Source of the DNA: Perognathus longimembris pacificus
Taxonomy: Eukaryota; Chordata; Mammalia; Rodentia; Heteromyidae
Direction of reading: 5' to 3'
Assembly (NCBI RefSeq): GCF_023159225.1
Contig: NC_063172.1
Span: 66,097,067 to 66,161,066 of the forward strand
DNA length: 64,000 nt
Shown here: positions 31,681-42,420 of the stretch, piece by piece
How the letters are laid out: every line of letters starts with the position of its first letter
Position numbering within the stretch: position 1 is the first letter of the stretch
Translations under genes and position numbers: made by a program
The notes under the pieces: model-generated
What the model saw: only the letters and a program-made list of their open reading frames with translations
Database searches by the model: none
Told to the model about the DNA's origin: nothing

Positions 31681-31700
31681 AGTTCTATCTAGATAGAACT
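31681..31700. repeat. 20-bp perfect palindrome
   Basis: AGTTCTATCTAGATAGAACT equals its own reverse complement. The preceding CTATCTAGATAG (31671-31682) repeats its core as a direct repeat. Confidence 0.9.
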
Positions 31701-32470
31701 GGGCAGATAGGCAAGAAGCTCCTCCAGTTAATCTGGGCCATTGGGCCGGTTTGCAAAATACACAGCTGCAGCCGAGGAGAGTGAGTAGAACGGAGCCTGA
31801 GTTCAGGTGGAGGCCTTGGACAGCCCAGCAGGCCTCTGGATTGGAAGCCTGACTTTGGTCCGCCAGAGGCAGGGCTGTGTGGCATCTTTCTCGGGGGCCC
31901 AGGTCCAGAACGTTTGTCAGCTTGCTCAGGAGGCCCTGCAGCTTTCTTAAGCAGCTGCAGGCTTGATGGGTCTCTGTTGCTGCTTCTGCTGAGGACCCCT
32001 GCTCTTCCAGGAATCGCTTCCAGCCTGCCTGGTGTTCTTGCTATGCTGTTCCTGCTGCTGCTGTTACTTCTGCTGCTGCATTTCCTCTCCCAGTTTCTAG
32101 ATCAACCGCCCTACTAGTAAGAAGAATCCAAAGTAGGGAAAGACTGCCTGAGAGAAGTGGGGGGACACAGTGGGGTGTCTCCCAGCAGTAGGGGGGGTGT
32201 GCCCTGTGTGCCACGGGTGTACCAGGCAGGGCAGCCCCTTCCATCGTGGTGCAGCTCTCGTCCACAGTCGTTCCTGGGGCACGCCAGAGGAAGGAAGTGG
32301 GTGCTGTGGGGGCAAACGTCTGATGCAGCTGCCTGCTGGGGCCGGAGGTGGCCTTCGGGCTCCAGGCAAGCGGTAGTGTCAGGAAGGATCCTTTCGTAGA
32401 AGCAGCTGCCCCAGCGAAGGGTCTGGCAGTTGCCAGTTAGAGAGTCAAGCACCAACACCCCAGCACATTT
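31701..32470 (-). pseudogene. Possible pseudogene, unidentified
   Basis: A GC-richer block than its surroundings. On the minus strand a 114-codon frame (32458 to 32114) opens MLVLDSLTGNCQTLRW, contains several Cys (GSCFYERILPDTTACLEP), and then loses frame into CAG-rich DNA (31950-32090), seen on the plus strand as CTGCTG runs. No domain is recognised. It could be a frameshifted retrocopy or simply a GC-rich segment; no A-tail or splice evidence was found. Confidence 0.2.
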
Positions 32471-32504
32471 AAAAGAAAAACAAACTTGTGAAAGGGTGCT
32501 TCTG

Positions 32505-32705
32505 GGCTGGGAATGTGGCCTAGTGGTAGAGTGCTCGCCTCGTATCCATGAAGCCCTGGGTTCGATTCCCCAGCACTACATAGATAGGAAATGGCCGGAA
32601 CTGGTGCTGTGGCTCAAGTGGCAGAGTGCTAGCCTTGAGCAAGAAGAAGCCAGGGACAGTGCTCAGACCCTGAGTCCAAGCCCCAGGACTGGCGAAAAAA
32701 AAAAA
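32505..32705 (+). mobile_element. Dimeric ID-like SINE with target-site duplication
   Basis: Forward copy; the flanks share GGTGCTTC (about 32495-32502 and 32706-32713). Confidence 0.93.
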
Positions 32706-32721
32706 GGTGCTTCAGCAGAGT

Positions 32722-32938
32722 GCCAGTGACTCCTTCCTTAATCCTAGCTACTGAGCAGTCTGAGATCTGAGAATGGAGGTTCGAAGCCAGACTGGGCAAG
32801 AAAGTCTTATCCCCAATTAACCACTAAAAAGATGGAAATGAAGTTGTAGCTCAAGTGGTAAGTGCCATCCTTGAGCGAAAGAGTTAAGGGACTAAGTCCG
32901 CGCACGCCTCAGCAGGCGTACAAAAAATGCATGGTACT
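32722..32938 (+). mobile_element. B1-ID composite SINE
   Basis: CAGTGACTCCTTCCTTAATC, CTGAGCAGTCTGAGATCTGA and GTAGCTCAAGTGGTAAGTGC. The 3' end is worn. An L1-like tail (GTACTCATAACTTGACATGT) follows at 32936-33005. Confidence 0.7.
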
Positions 32939-33005
32939 CATAACTTGACATGTTGAATTGAAACCCCCTTTCCACAGTTATTTAAAGAGGACCTTAAAAA
33001 AATTA

Positions 33006-33599
33006 GAAGAGAGTGCCTACAGCAAAGGCTTACGACAGCACCGGGTAGAAGTAGATCCCCACCATCTGTTTGTCATGCAGCTCAGCCCCAACAAGTGTAA
33101 AGCAAAGACGACATCTTTACCCACTCCGTAACGTGCCACTCCCGGAGTGTTTCACCAATTTTGTTTTCATTTCACTGTCCCTTTTCAATTTATGGTCTCA
33201 TTGTCCAACCAGGAAGCTGAGAGGCATTCCAGACTTGTTGGTCTCTTTGATTGCCTACATCCTATTATTTACAAAGCCCTTCGGATTCTGGGTCAGCCTG
33301 TGGTAGAACAGTTACCTGGCATTCTTGGGATCCTGGGTTCAATTCCTAACACTAGGAACAAAAGAAAATCTCTCTGCGCTCTTAAGTACTTCTCAAGTCC
33401 ACCGTGGCCTCTTGAGCCTCTTGCCATCTGCATCCTGCAGTGACTCTCTCTTAAGTCATTTTTTTCTATATACAATCTTGAAAAACTCCATGTATGTTCC
33501 ATATTGCTGTCAATGTAGCCTAAGGTGCAGATCTAACCATTGTCATCCATATTGCCCTTCCTTTCCTGCAAGGTCAAGGCCAAATCTGTTGTGAGGGGG
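33006..33599. other. Mixed DNA with an ID-like scrap
   Basis: TGTGGTAGAACAGTTACCTG ... CCTGGGTTCAATTCCTAACA at 33299-33352 is an ID-like monomer. No gene is recognised in the remainder. Confidence 0.5.
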
Positions 33600-33720
33600 A
33601 GGAGGGGCCAGTGGAACTGGAAGGATGGTGGAAGGTGAGTGGAGGGAATAAATGAAGGTGAATATGATTGATATACTCTGCATGCATAGGTGAAAATAGA
33701 AAGGTAAAACCTGAGAAAAT
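33600..33720 (+). mobile_element. L1-like 3' UTR fragment
   Basis: GGCCAGTGGAACTGGAAGGA ... GAATATGATTGATATACTCT ... GAAAATAGAAAGGTAAAACC resembles the elements at 28.6 and 52.8 kb. Confidence 0.4.
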
Positions 33721-33819
33721 GAAGATCAAGTCTGATGTCCTTAGCAGGGCTTGTCAGGTTGTTATGAGCTTCTGACCTCTATTGATCTCCGTGCTCCCAG
33801 GCTCATTCTTGTACTGGTT

Positions 33820-33897
33820 TGTACTAGGGTTTGAACTCATGACTTTGAGCTTGCTAGATTAGCGAGATACCACTGAGCTATTCCTTCAGCTCTCGGG
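33820..33897 (-). mobile_element. ID-type SINE monomer, reversed
   Basis: TACTAGGGTTTGAACTCATG ... GATACCACTGAGCTATTCCT. Confidence 0.55.
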
Positions 33898-34432
33898 CTT
33901 ACTGTTTTTACCTCCAACTACATTGATTACTCTCCCATACACTGTGTTGATTAACTTGTGTGAGTCTAGAATGCTCTCTATTGTTCACTAGTTTATACTA
34001 AGCCCAAGAGCCACCTGCTGCAGGACATCTTTCCTAACTTTTCTTTTCTTTTCTTCCCTGTAATGCCTCCCAGAACTGGAGTATTTGCCTTTCACCACTG
34101 TTTCCATGGATGTTTCCTGATACTTCTGTTACAACTTACTATTTTAAAAAGAATTGCATATTTCAGATGTGTTTGTCTACTTTCACAACCTATAAGGAAG
34201 TCTCCGGCTGAGGAAAAAAAAATCAGTTTTCAGTTCATCTTCAGAAGTGGAAGTTGTAGTTGTCATTGAAGTTATTTATTTATACCAAAGCACTAACAAA
34301 AAAAAAAGAATAAGAAAATGTAATTTGGTTTTATGTGAATAACGAGTGGCCATATGCATGTTAAGCAGACATTCTACCTTGGAGCTATGGCCCCGACTCC
34401 TGGAGTCTTTTGATTATAATAGCACTATGTGA
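33898..34432. other. Unassigned DNA
   Basis: No gene recognised. A reversed ID-like scrap (TGTTAAGCAGACATTCTACC) lies at 34359-34395. Confidence 0.45.
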
Positions 34433-34520
34433 GCTGAGGTGTAGCTCAAATGGCAGTGCTCTTGCTTCATTTCGAAGGCCCTGGGTTCAATCCCCAGCAG
34501 TAGAAAAAAAAAAACCCAAG
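34433..34520 (+). mobile_element. ID-type SINE monomer
   Basis: GAGCTGAGGTGTAGCTCAAA ... CCTGGGTTCAATCCCCAGCA plus an A tail. Confidence 0.8.
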
Positions 34521-34587
34521 AAAATAAAAACCAAAGAACAAAATGTAGCACAGTATATAAAACACAGATCCTCAAAAAGCATTTGAG

Positions 34588-34805
34588 GGCTGGGGAGATA
34601 GCCTAGTGGCAAGAGTGCCTGCCTCGGATACACGAGGCCCTAGGTTCGATTCCCCAGCACCACATATACAGAAAACGGCCAGAAGCGGCGCTTGTGGCTC
34701 AAGTGGCAGAGTGCTAGCCTTGAGTGGGAAGAAGCCAGGGACAGTGCTCAGGCCCTGAGTCCAAGGCCCAGGACTGGCCAAAGAAATAAAAAATAAAAAA
34801 TAAAT
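34588..34805 (+). mobile_element. Dimeric ID-like SINE, GGGA subfamily
   Basis: The flanks share AAAGCATTTGAG (34576-34587 and 34806-34817). The copy has GGATACACGAGGCCCTAGGT and a GGGAAGAAGCC variant where most copies have AAAAAGAAGCC. Tail (AAATAAAA)n. Confidence 0.94.
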
Positions 34806-34817
34806 AAAGCATTTGAG

Positions 34818-35379
34818 ATGGTCCTGGGCAAGACGAGAGGAGGGGGTGACTGATTGTGCTGCATTGTACTCACAATGTCGAGCTGTAACTCCTTTGTACA
34901 AAGTACTTAAAGATCATTTTAAAAGTATTTGCGTTAATTAATGTTAAACCCATCTGCGCAAACTCAGCTTTTGTATTGACTGTTCGTATTAGTATGGTCA
35001 TCTGCTCATACCTTAAAATACAGAGTAAAAAAAAAAAAAAAAAAAAGGAAGGAAAAATATCCCCATCATTCTGTACATTCCAGAGGAGACTAATCTCCTC
35101 AAAGCCCTATTTTAATTGCATGCTTACCTTTCTTACCCACAATAGCTCTTTATTAGCTCAAGTTCAAACTCCTCACCCTGCCTTACCTGCTTAACCTATT
35201 CTGGGCAGTCCTTCTACAGAGTCAGCCTGTATAATTGAGTTTTCTTAATAGGCAGTGTAGGCAGAGTATGAATTAGTTGGTCATGCTTAGAATAGATTCT
35301 GACTCCTCAAATCTAGATTTTAGTATCAGAGTATCATAGACTTTAATATTACATGGTGGTGCAATAAACAAAAGCTTTA
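34818..35379. other. L1-like tail, poly-A and unassigned DNA
   Basis: CATTGTACTCACAATGTCGA to 34925 is the recurring retroposon tail. A 20-base A run lies at 35027-35046. Nothing else is recognised. Confidence 0.45.
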
Positions 35380-35545
35380 TAGTTATAAAATATTTATTAA
35401 GTGCTCACCCTTTTGGGCTAAGCACCTTTCCATTGAATGAGGGTTTGGTTATAGTAGAAATCAACCTAACTTCTGTCCACATGGAGGTTTTGGTCTAATT
35501 TTGAAGACAAATAATAACTGTAATCCCAAGCTCCGTGGGGTCTTC
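35380..35545 (+). mobile_element. Ancient MIR/L2-type repeat
   Basis: TATTTATTAAGTGCTCACCC, GGGCTAAGCACCTTTCC and CACATGGAGGTTTTGGTCTA follow a common mammalian repeat of that age. Confidence 0.45.
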
Positions 35546-35879
35546 TTGGGCTCAGTGACATCTGTTCTGCTATCAGTTGTCAGGAAGTGCAACACAAGTG
35601 GAAGGAACAGCAAATTTAAAAGCCTGGTGGGAGGAGGCAAGTGAGAGAAGTTTCTTAAGGATGGATCTTAGGTACTAGGGGATATCTGGATTACTAAAAT
35701 TGATTATGAAAAGAAGTAAAGGAAATTTCCGTCAAGAACTTGCATGTTCTTTTCCTCCAGGTCTGAAATGTTCAAATTACTCTTCTTTCATTGGAAGATT
35801 TAGGAGGGGGAAAAAATGAAGAAAATGAACTTCTGTTGGTTCACTGATGACTCAGCTTCATTTCTTGCCACCTGTTGTC

Positions 35880-36075
35880 TAAAACAAGGTCTCAGGCTGT
35901 CCTGAAACTCTAGATCCTCTTGCTCTGCTTCCTGAGTGAAAGGTTATAGGCATGTGCCTCCATACCAGATTATCAAACGTGTTTTCTTCTTCTTTCTTCC
36001 AGGGCTGGGGATTGAACCCAGAACCCACACATGCTTGGCAAAGATTCTATTACTGAGCTACCTCCTCTGCCCTGA
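35880..36075 (-). mobile_element. Reversed B1-like and ID-like units
   Basis: AACAAGGTCTCAGGCTGTCC ... GGTTATAGGCATGTGCCTCC (B1-like), then GGGCTGGGGATTGAACCCAG ... TTACTGAGCTACCTCCTC (ID-like). Confidence 0.65.
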
Positions 36076-36171
36076 AGGCTGGTTCTTACCTGTCAGAGGG
36101 AAAGTGAGTGACGTCATTCCCTGGCCTTTTATAGTGACAGCAATCCATTCATGACAGCAGCACCCTAGTGT

Positions 36172-36280
36172 CTAATCTCTTCCCAATGCTCTTGTACTGG
36201 GGATTCAGTTTCAACATGAGATGTGGAGGACACACCAACTTTCAAACCAGAACACACTCATTAAAGGTGACTCATCCTTT
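36172..36280 (+). mobile_element. MaLR-like LTR fragment
   Basis: CTGGGGATTCAGTTTCAACA, TGAGATGTGGAGGACACACC and AACTTTCAAACCAGAACA resemble the end of the relic family seen at 6.3 kb. Confidence 0.45.
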
Positions 36281-36957
36281 CTTGATGGGACCATCCTAGA
36301 CTGTAGGTGCACAGCAGTCATTGGATCCATCACCATTTCCTAATCCACAGAAGCAGCCTTCTACCCACCCATCCCGCCCCCTTGCCTGTTGTACCAAATC
36401 CCGAGCCTTTCCTCTGCTCCTGCAGGACAGGTCAGGTTCCTGCTGCCCGGTCACCTCTGCAGGCCTTGGGCTTTGCCTCTGCCCTCTGCCCCTTTTCACT
36501 CCTCTATTGGCTTTCTGTCTTGAATTTTGTATTTTCTGTTTTGTTTTCCCTGCTGTTTTAGTGGGTGAGGAATTCTGAGAGAAAGGTTGAAACATCTTTG
36601 TAACACGTTAAAACAAGAAGTCCTTACTGTATATGTTCTTGATACATTGTGTATTGTATATATGTCTACCTGACCTAGAGAAGGGAAAGAAAAACAGGGC
36701 GTAAGATATCACAAGAAATGTACACACTGCCCTACTATGTAACTGTACCCTTTTTGCACAACGCCTTGTCAAAAAAAATTTGTGTTCAATTAATAACTAA
36801 ATTAAAAAAAAAACAACAAGAAGTCTTTCTCTCAACTTTTCACTTTTCTCCAAGTTTCCCCATAGACAGCACTAACAATGGAGGGACTGTGTTAAAGTTT
36901 CTCCTACACAGAGATGCTGAGACTTGTGGTCAGACCTCTCTGCCACTGTAACATATA
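36281..36957. other. Unassigned DNA with an L1-like tail
   Basis: 36700-36810 carries ATGTAACTGTACCCTTTTTG and CACAACGCCTTGTC, a forward L1-like 3' end. The 99-codon minus-strand frame at 36296-36595 has no recognisable domain. Confidence 0.5.
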
Positions 36958-37290
36958 TTTAAGAGGAATAACAAAAGGAGGAAAGACTTACTTTGGCTCC
37001 CATTTTCAGGTTTCTACCCACGGTCCCCTAGCTCCGTTGTTTCTGGCATGGTGAGGCAGAATGTCGTGGCAAAATGTCACATGGTGGAGCAAGGCTGCTC
37101 TCATGGCGGTCAGAAGCAGAGGTGAGCAGCACGGGGTTTTCCCCGGATCCCACGATTCTGTCACCTTGCAACACTCCAGTCGATTCTGAATTCAGGATCC
37201 AGTCGCTTCCCTAAAATCCCACTTCTGAGCATTGCTTGCCCTGGGGACTTGAGCCTTTTGAGGGGACATGGCATATTCAAACCTTAACAA
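36958..37290 (+). mobile_element. MaLR-like LTR relic
   Basis: AGACTTACTTTGGCTCCCAT, TGGTGAGGCAGAATGTCGTG, CACATGGTGGAGCAAGGCTG and ATGGCATATTCAAACC follow a long, old mammalian LTR-type repeat. The family name is uncertain. Confidence 0.45.
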
Positions 37291-37435
37291 GACCCAATGA
37301 ATGAATGTTCATGTACCTAGGAGGATATATGCTTTGTGGGAGTGTTCATTGGTATGCATTTTTCCAGAGGGCATGGGAAGAATGCTACATAGAGTCTAAA
37401 ATTACCTTTTAGGCTTTCTCATATCAAGGTAGCCA

Positions 37436-37702
37436 AGCTTGAAAGGATACCAGTGGCTTATGCCTGTAATCCCAGGTACTCAGGAAGCTGAGACCTAAAA
37501 GATCACAGTTCAAAGCCAGCCTGGGCAGAAAAATCTTAAGAGATCCCATTCCAAGAAAAATAACCAGGATAAAAAACAAAAAAATGGGTTGGAAGCATAG
37601 CTCAAGTGTTTGAACAGCTGAGCAAGCAAACCAGTGGGATAAGCACTAGGTCAGGGAGTTGGAGTTCAAATCCAAGTACTGACAAAGAAAGAAAAAAAAA
37701 AA
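37436..37702 (+). mobile_element. B1-ID composite SINE
   Basis: GGCTTATGCCTGTAATCCCA, CTCAGGAAGCTGAGACCTAA and GGAGTTCAAATCCAAGTACT plus an A tail. Confidence 0.78.
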
Positions 37703-38319
37703 GGCAAGCTTGCTTTTGTGCTTTGGAATTTGAAAGGCTAGTGGTTCTTTGGTTTTCCGTGGCCAATTGGAAAATTCAGAGTTAGGGTCATGAGGAGACA
37801 ATGCCTAATAAATAGCAAGCTTCCTGAATGTAGCTTTGTGAATACCGTGAGTGCTCAGGCTAATAAGGTGTGAAGTTTATTTTAAAAATAGGCAGTTTAA
37901 TTTTCTAACCTAGTTTTAATGTGTGTGTGTGTGTGTGTGTTAGTAGATGACCATGATTTTTCCACTTCATTAATTTTTGCAAATCTTCTTACAGTGTAGC
38001 TCCCTATAAATGAAAGACTATTTTCACATGGTTTAAACAGCCCTGGTGTTTGGAAAACACAACATGAAGTGCCTGTTTTAGAAGCCCAGAGCAGCCTCGG
38101 GGGAGTGTTGGAGTGTCCTTGCGAGAGCTGGAGCAGGTGAGCTTGGACACAGTGCTGAAATAGGAAAAATGTGTTATATATGACTTGAAAAAATGCTCAA
38201 ATGTCTGCCGTTTTAATATAAAGCTAAAAAGTCCTCTTACATTTTTAGATGTTTACTGGAAAACTATTTCAAGCCTGTTTAAGTCTCTACTAAAAGTGGA
38301 TGCGATATATGCTTTACTG
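37703..38319. other. Unassigned DNA
   Basis: Contains a (GT)n at 37920-37940. Otherwise nothing recognised. Confidence 0.5.
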
Positions 38320-38634
38320 CATAGCACAGCAGATAGAACACAAATAGTGTAAGACAGGCCTAAGTGTGTATTCCAGCACCGGAATTTATGGACACGTGAG
38401 GAAGTGAATTTGAACAAGTTACTTAACGTTTCACTTCTTTTCTTTTTTGCCAGTCCTGGGGCTTGGACTCAGAGCGCTGTCCCTGGCTTCTTTTTGCTTA
38501 AGGCTAGCCCTCTGCCACTTGAGCCACAGCGCCACTTCTTGGCCTTTTCTGTATAGGTGGTGCTGGGGAACTGAACCCAGGGCTTCATGGATACGAGGCG
38601 AGCACTCTACCACTAGGCCATATTCCCAGCCCCC
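38320..38634 (-). mobile_element. MIR relic cut by a dimeric ID-like SINE
   Basis: AGTGTGTATTCCAGCACCGG ... GAACAAGTTACTTAACGTTT is a reversed MIR up to 38436. From about 38438 to 38634 lies a reversed dimeric SINE with an internal deletion (TCAGAGCGCTGTCC). Confidence 0.75.
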
Positions 38635-39690
38635 TTCATGTTTGACTTCTGCATCTTACAAACAGAGTGCATAAAGTTCTCCTGGTACAACTACGCTGAG
38701 GTAAAATCCTCAGCACGGTGCGTGTCAAGTGCTACACAGCCTTTCCTCTGAGTAACTCAGGATGTTCTGCTGAATTGGAACTACCAGGAAAAAGTTATCT
38801 AGTCGGAAGCCTTTTCCCCCTGATTCTCAGCAGCTGTAATTTGGAAATAGCTTGGTACATTTCCGAACTTCTGCAGCTGAAGTAGTATTTGTGTATGTGC
38901 TGAGTTAGCACCCTATAGGTACTGAGTTGTTGGGGAGAACTCCAAATATTTGAAATAATTTGTTTGCTCAGCTCCGGGACTTAAGGTGTCACCTAGGGAC
39001 ATTATAAATATGTCGGGCCATGATAGATTCTTTCTTCGTATGCTAATGCGTGCGACTGTGCATTCGGCTGTAGGCCATGCTTTCCCTGCCATTTCTGTGA
39101 CGCCAGCCTGGTGGTCCTCTGGGAGCTGACTTGGAGCCCCGGCAGGCAGGCACGGGACCCTGCGGACCCAGCGGTCCAGTGGTTCTCGGACACACACTTC
39201 CCTCTAACGTGCTTGATGCTGAGATCAATAAACTCTGACAAGTCGAAGGAGCAGGCTCATCCATTTTAATTCTGAAGACTGTCCACTTTCTATTGTCATC
39301 ACTTAGTTTGAATTACTTTTATAAAGATAGTAGATTAATCAACTCAAAACCTGTCTTGTCAGAGTTGGCCATTAGGGACTTCTGAGTTGTCAGTTATTTA
39401 CTGTGAAACTCTCACTAGATGTTGTAATTGTGTGAATGCTTACGTGAGAGGATAGTGAAGAAGATGTGAAGGGCTTTATTGTTTCATGCACTTTTACAAT
39501 CCATTACCTTTGTTGAATACATGGTAAAATGGGCAACATTTGATTTGTTTCATCATAGGAAACCTATTGTGTTACTAATTTGAGGTTCTTGCATTTGAAG
39601 CACTCTAAATTGTTTTTTTTTTTTCCTTTTCAAAAGAAATCTTTATTATTATCTTCGCTCTTTACAAAAGTAATGCATGCTTGTTGTCAG
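38635..39690. other. Mostly single-copy DNA
   Basis: No SINE lies in 1 kb. A moderately GC-rich patch at 39040-39210 has open frames on the minus strand (up to 94 codons) without a recognisable domain. No RNA gene seen. Confidence 0.5.
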
Positions 39691-39702
39691 AAGTTACGCG
39701 CA

Positions 39703-39913
39703 GGGGGCTGGGGACATGGCCTAGTGGCAAGAGTGCCTGCCTCATATACATGAGGTCCTGGGTTCGATTCCCCAGCACCACATATACAGAAAACGGCCAG
39801 AAGTGGCGCTGTGGCTCAAGTGGCAGAGTGCTAGCCTTGAGCAAAAAAGAAGCCAGGGACAGAGCTCAGGCCCTGAGTCCAAGGCCCAGGACTGGCCAAA
39901 AAAAAAAAAAAAA
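39703..39913 (+). mobile_element. Dimeric ID-like SINE with target-site duplication
   Basis: AAGTTACGCGCA at 39691-39702 and AAGTTAAGCGCA at 39914-39925 (one mismatch) flank a full forward copy. Confidence 0.94.
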
Positions 39914-39964
39914 AAGTTAAGCGCAAATATATTAATTTAGGTAATGAAATCTTTTTGTTTTTGT

Positions 39965-40425
39965 GCTGGTCCTGTGGCTTCAACCCAGTGCCTGGGTACT
40001 GTCACTGAGCTTTTTCACTCAAGGCTGGCGCTCTACCACTCTGAGCAACAGTTCCGCTTCTGGCCTTTTGGTGGTTAATTGGAGACAGTTTCACAAACTT
40101 TCCTGCCCAGACTGGCTTGGAAGCATCTCAGCCTTCTTTCTGAATACTTAGGATTACAGGCTTGAGCTACTGACATCTGTCTTGAAGTTTTTCTTTTATG
40201 TCAGTGACAGGGTTTGAACTCAGGGCCTGGGCACTGTCCCTGAGATTTTCTGTTCAAAGCTACAGCTCTACCATTGTGAGCCACAGCTCCACTTCTGTTT
40301 TTCTGATGATTCTAGAGAGTCTCACAGACTTCCCTGCCCTGGCTGGCTTTGAACCATGATCCTCAGATCTCGGCCTCCCGAGTAGCTAGGATTACAAGTG
40401 TGTGCCACTAGTGCCTGGTTAGAAT
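39965..40425 (-). mobile_element. Two reversed B1-ID SINEs in tandem
   Basis: First copy 39965-40180 (GCTGGTCCTGTGGCTTCAAC ... TTACAGGCTTGAGCTACTGA), second 40198-40425 (GACAGGGTTTGAACTCAGGG ... GTGTGCCACTAGTGCCTGG). Confidence 0.82.
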
Positions 40426-40762
40426 TTTCTATTATATGGACTTTCCAATCCAAGAACATTTCTCTTCTATCAGTGTCCTTTTATTCAAGTATCCTTTGGT
40501 GGTCCTCAATGGAGTATTATAATTTCCATACATATGCTGCAAAACAATTGTTTATTCCTTGAAAAATCTACTTTCTCATGCTGCTGGGGATAGTTCCTCG
40601 TTTCCTGGTTGGTTAGTTAGATATACCATTTTATCTGGGCATCCATTCCTGATAGACAATCGAATGAAACAGGAAAGCCTTGAAGTCTCCGCCACCTTCA
40701 TTCCCCTCTCAGGGCCTCCTCCCAGGGTAACTGGGATGATGTGCGCACCACCCCCTGGGGCG

Positions 40763-41840
40763 TTAACCTTCCGTCATCTTCTTGGAATTCTTCTGTGGAT
40801 CCCATGGTGATCCGGGAGGTTTCTCTTGGACGTGAAGCCCTTCCCACACTCGCTGCCCTGGAAGGGCTTCTCTCCAGGGTGAATTCCCTGATGCTGCATT
40901 AGCTTGGCACTGACGCTGAAGGCCTTTCCACCCACGGCTTCTCGCCCGTGCGGACCCTCTGGTGCTGCACGAGCTTGGCATGGCTGTTGAAGGCTGTCCC
41001 ACCCTCTGGGCGCTGGAAGGGCTTCTCCCCAGCGTGGACACTCGGGGGTGAGGCAGTGGGAGCTGTAGCTGCAGCACCTGCCGCACGCCGCGCATTTGCA
41101 GGGCTTCTCTCCACCATGCTGTGTTGGACGGCAGCTTGCCCAGGGCCCTGCCGCAGTGGGTGCACTGAGGAGCCTTCTGGGGTGCCCCTCTAGGTGCCGA
41201 TGAAGCTGAGGGTCCCAGCTAAAGGCGTCCGCTGAGTCCTCACCATTCAAACCTGTCTCCCCAGCACTAGTTAGCTCATGCTTCGCGAGTTTTATCCCAA
41301 AGCCAAAGGCGGTAGACTCCGGGTGCTGCTCCCCGGGACAGACTGCAGGATGCTGAACCGGGTCTGGACCCCGACGGGTGCCACGCTCTTGTGCGGGGCC
41401 GGCCTCCTCTTTCACGGTCCCCCCCCTGCCCACGCCCTGCGAGGGGTCCCTGCCTCTGCGGCCCCAGCTCCCCGGCAGCTGGGAAGCCTGTCTCCGGGGG
41501 GAGCCCCTGGGAAGTTCAGCCCAGGCGCTGTCTTTTCCTTCACACGTTCCCTTTGTCCAATTGCGGCCAGTCTGGACATCCTCCGCAGCCCCGCAGCCTG
41601 GGGACCCATTCCCGCCCCAGCTCATCGCCTCCTGCCCGTTGTGGGGTCACAGCAGGCTGGAGAAGAGGGAACCCGAGGGGGAGGCCGCGGTCCCCTGGTG
41701 CTCCAGCATCCCACTCGGCCCGAGGGACGCTCACCGCCGCCTCCTGGACGGGGAGGTCGGGGTGAACGCTGCCGATGGTGATGATGATCCAAGAGTGTGG
41801 AGCTGGGAGACAGGAGTGGTTCAGGAACTCTTTGCGGAAT
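40763..41840 (-). pseudogene. Broken C2H2 zinc-finger gene
   Basis: Minus-strand GC-rich block encoding remnants of a Kruppel-type zinc-finger protein. Two frames must be combined. One (41625 to 40774) has HGGEKPCKCAACGRC near 41100 and, after a gap, GKAFSVSAKLMQHQGIHPGE then KPFQGSECGKGFTSKRN before a stop. The other (41165 to 40899) holds HAGEKPFQRPEGGTAFNSHA and LVQHQRVRTGEKP. The HTGEKP-like linkers and KLxQHQ helix ends are diagnostic. Frame changes occur between fingers and zinc-binding Cys are replaced (for example RPEG where CxxC is expected). Upstream protein is Gly/Arg/Pro-rich; no KRAB or SCAN domain is recognised. A decayed final exon or retrocopy both fit. It is unlikely to make a functional DNA-binding protein. 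Confidence 0.7.
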
Positions 41841-42184
41841 AAGACTTACTGGGCTGTAGTAGGCTGGCCGGCCAGCCACTTGGAAACCACAGGGATTTTT
41901 CTGGGGCATATGTATGTCTTTGAATGTTGAAACCAGCCAGTCATGGGCAAACCAGGGTTATTCGTTGGATAGTGACTCTGTACTAGGTGAGGCTCTGAAG
42001 GTGTGAAGGAAGTAGCTATTAGACATACAGAGAAAAGTGTGTGAGGTGAGAAGGTAGCGCAGCGGTGAACAGCAGGCCACAGGCCTCCCCTAGCAGTTGA
42101 AGATGATCAGAGAGAAGAGGAGGGGAGAGGTAACCGAGTTGAAATGAATTCAGAGAAAAGAATAGGCTGGCAAAAGCTTATTTG

Positions 42185-42406
42185 GTTTGGTTGTTTTTTG
42201 TTTTTTTGTTTTTTGCCATTCCTGGGCCTTGGACTCAGGGCCTGAGCACTGTCCCTGCCTTCCTTTTGCCCAAGGCTAGCACTCTGCCACTTGAGCCACA
42301 GCACTACTTCTGGCCATTTTCTATATATGTGGTGCTGGGGAATCGAACCCAGGGCTTCATGTATATGAGGCAAGCACTCTTGCCACTAGGCCATATTTCC
42401 AGCCCC
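42185..42406 (-). mobile_element. Dimeric ID-like SINE with perfect 14-bp duplication
   Basis: CAAAAGCTTATTTG at 42171-42184 and 42407-42420 flanks a full reversed copy. Confidence 0.95.
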
Positions 42407-42420
42407 CAAAAGCTTATTTG

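Noticed and set aside
32041..32117. Leu-rich signal-peptide or membrane segment on the plus strand
   Set aside because: The Leu run comes from (CTG)n microsatellite-like DNA. There is no supporting downstream frame.
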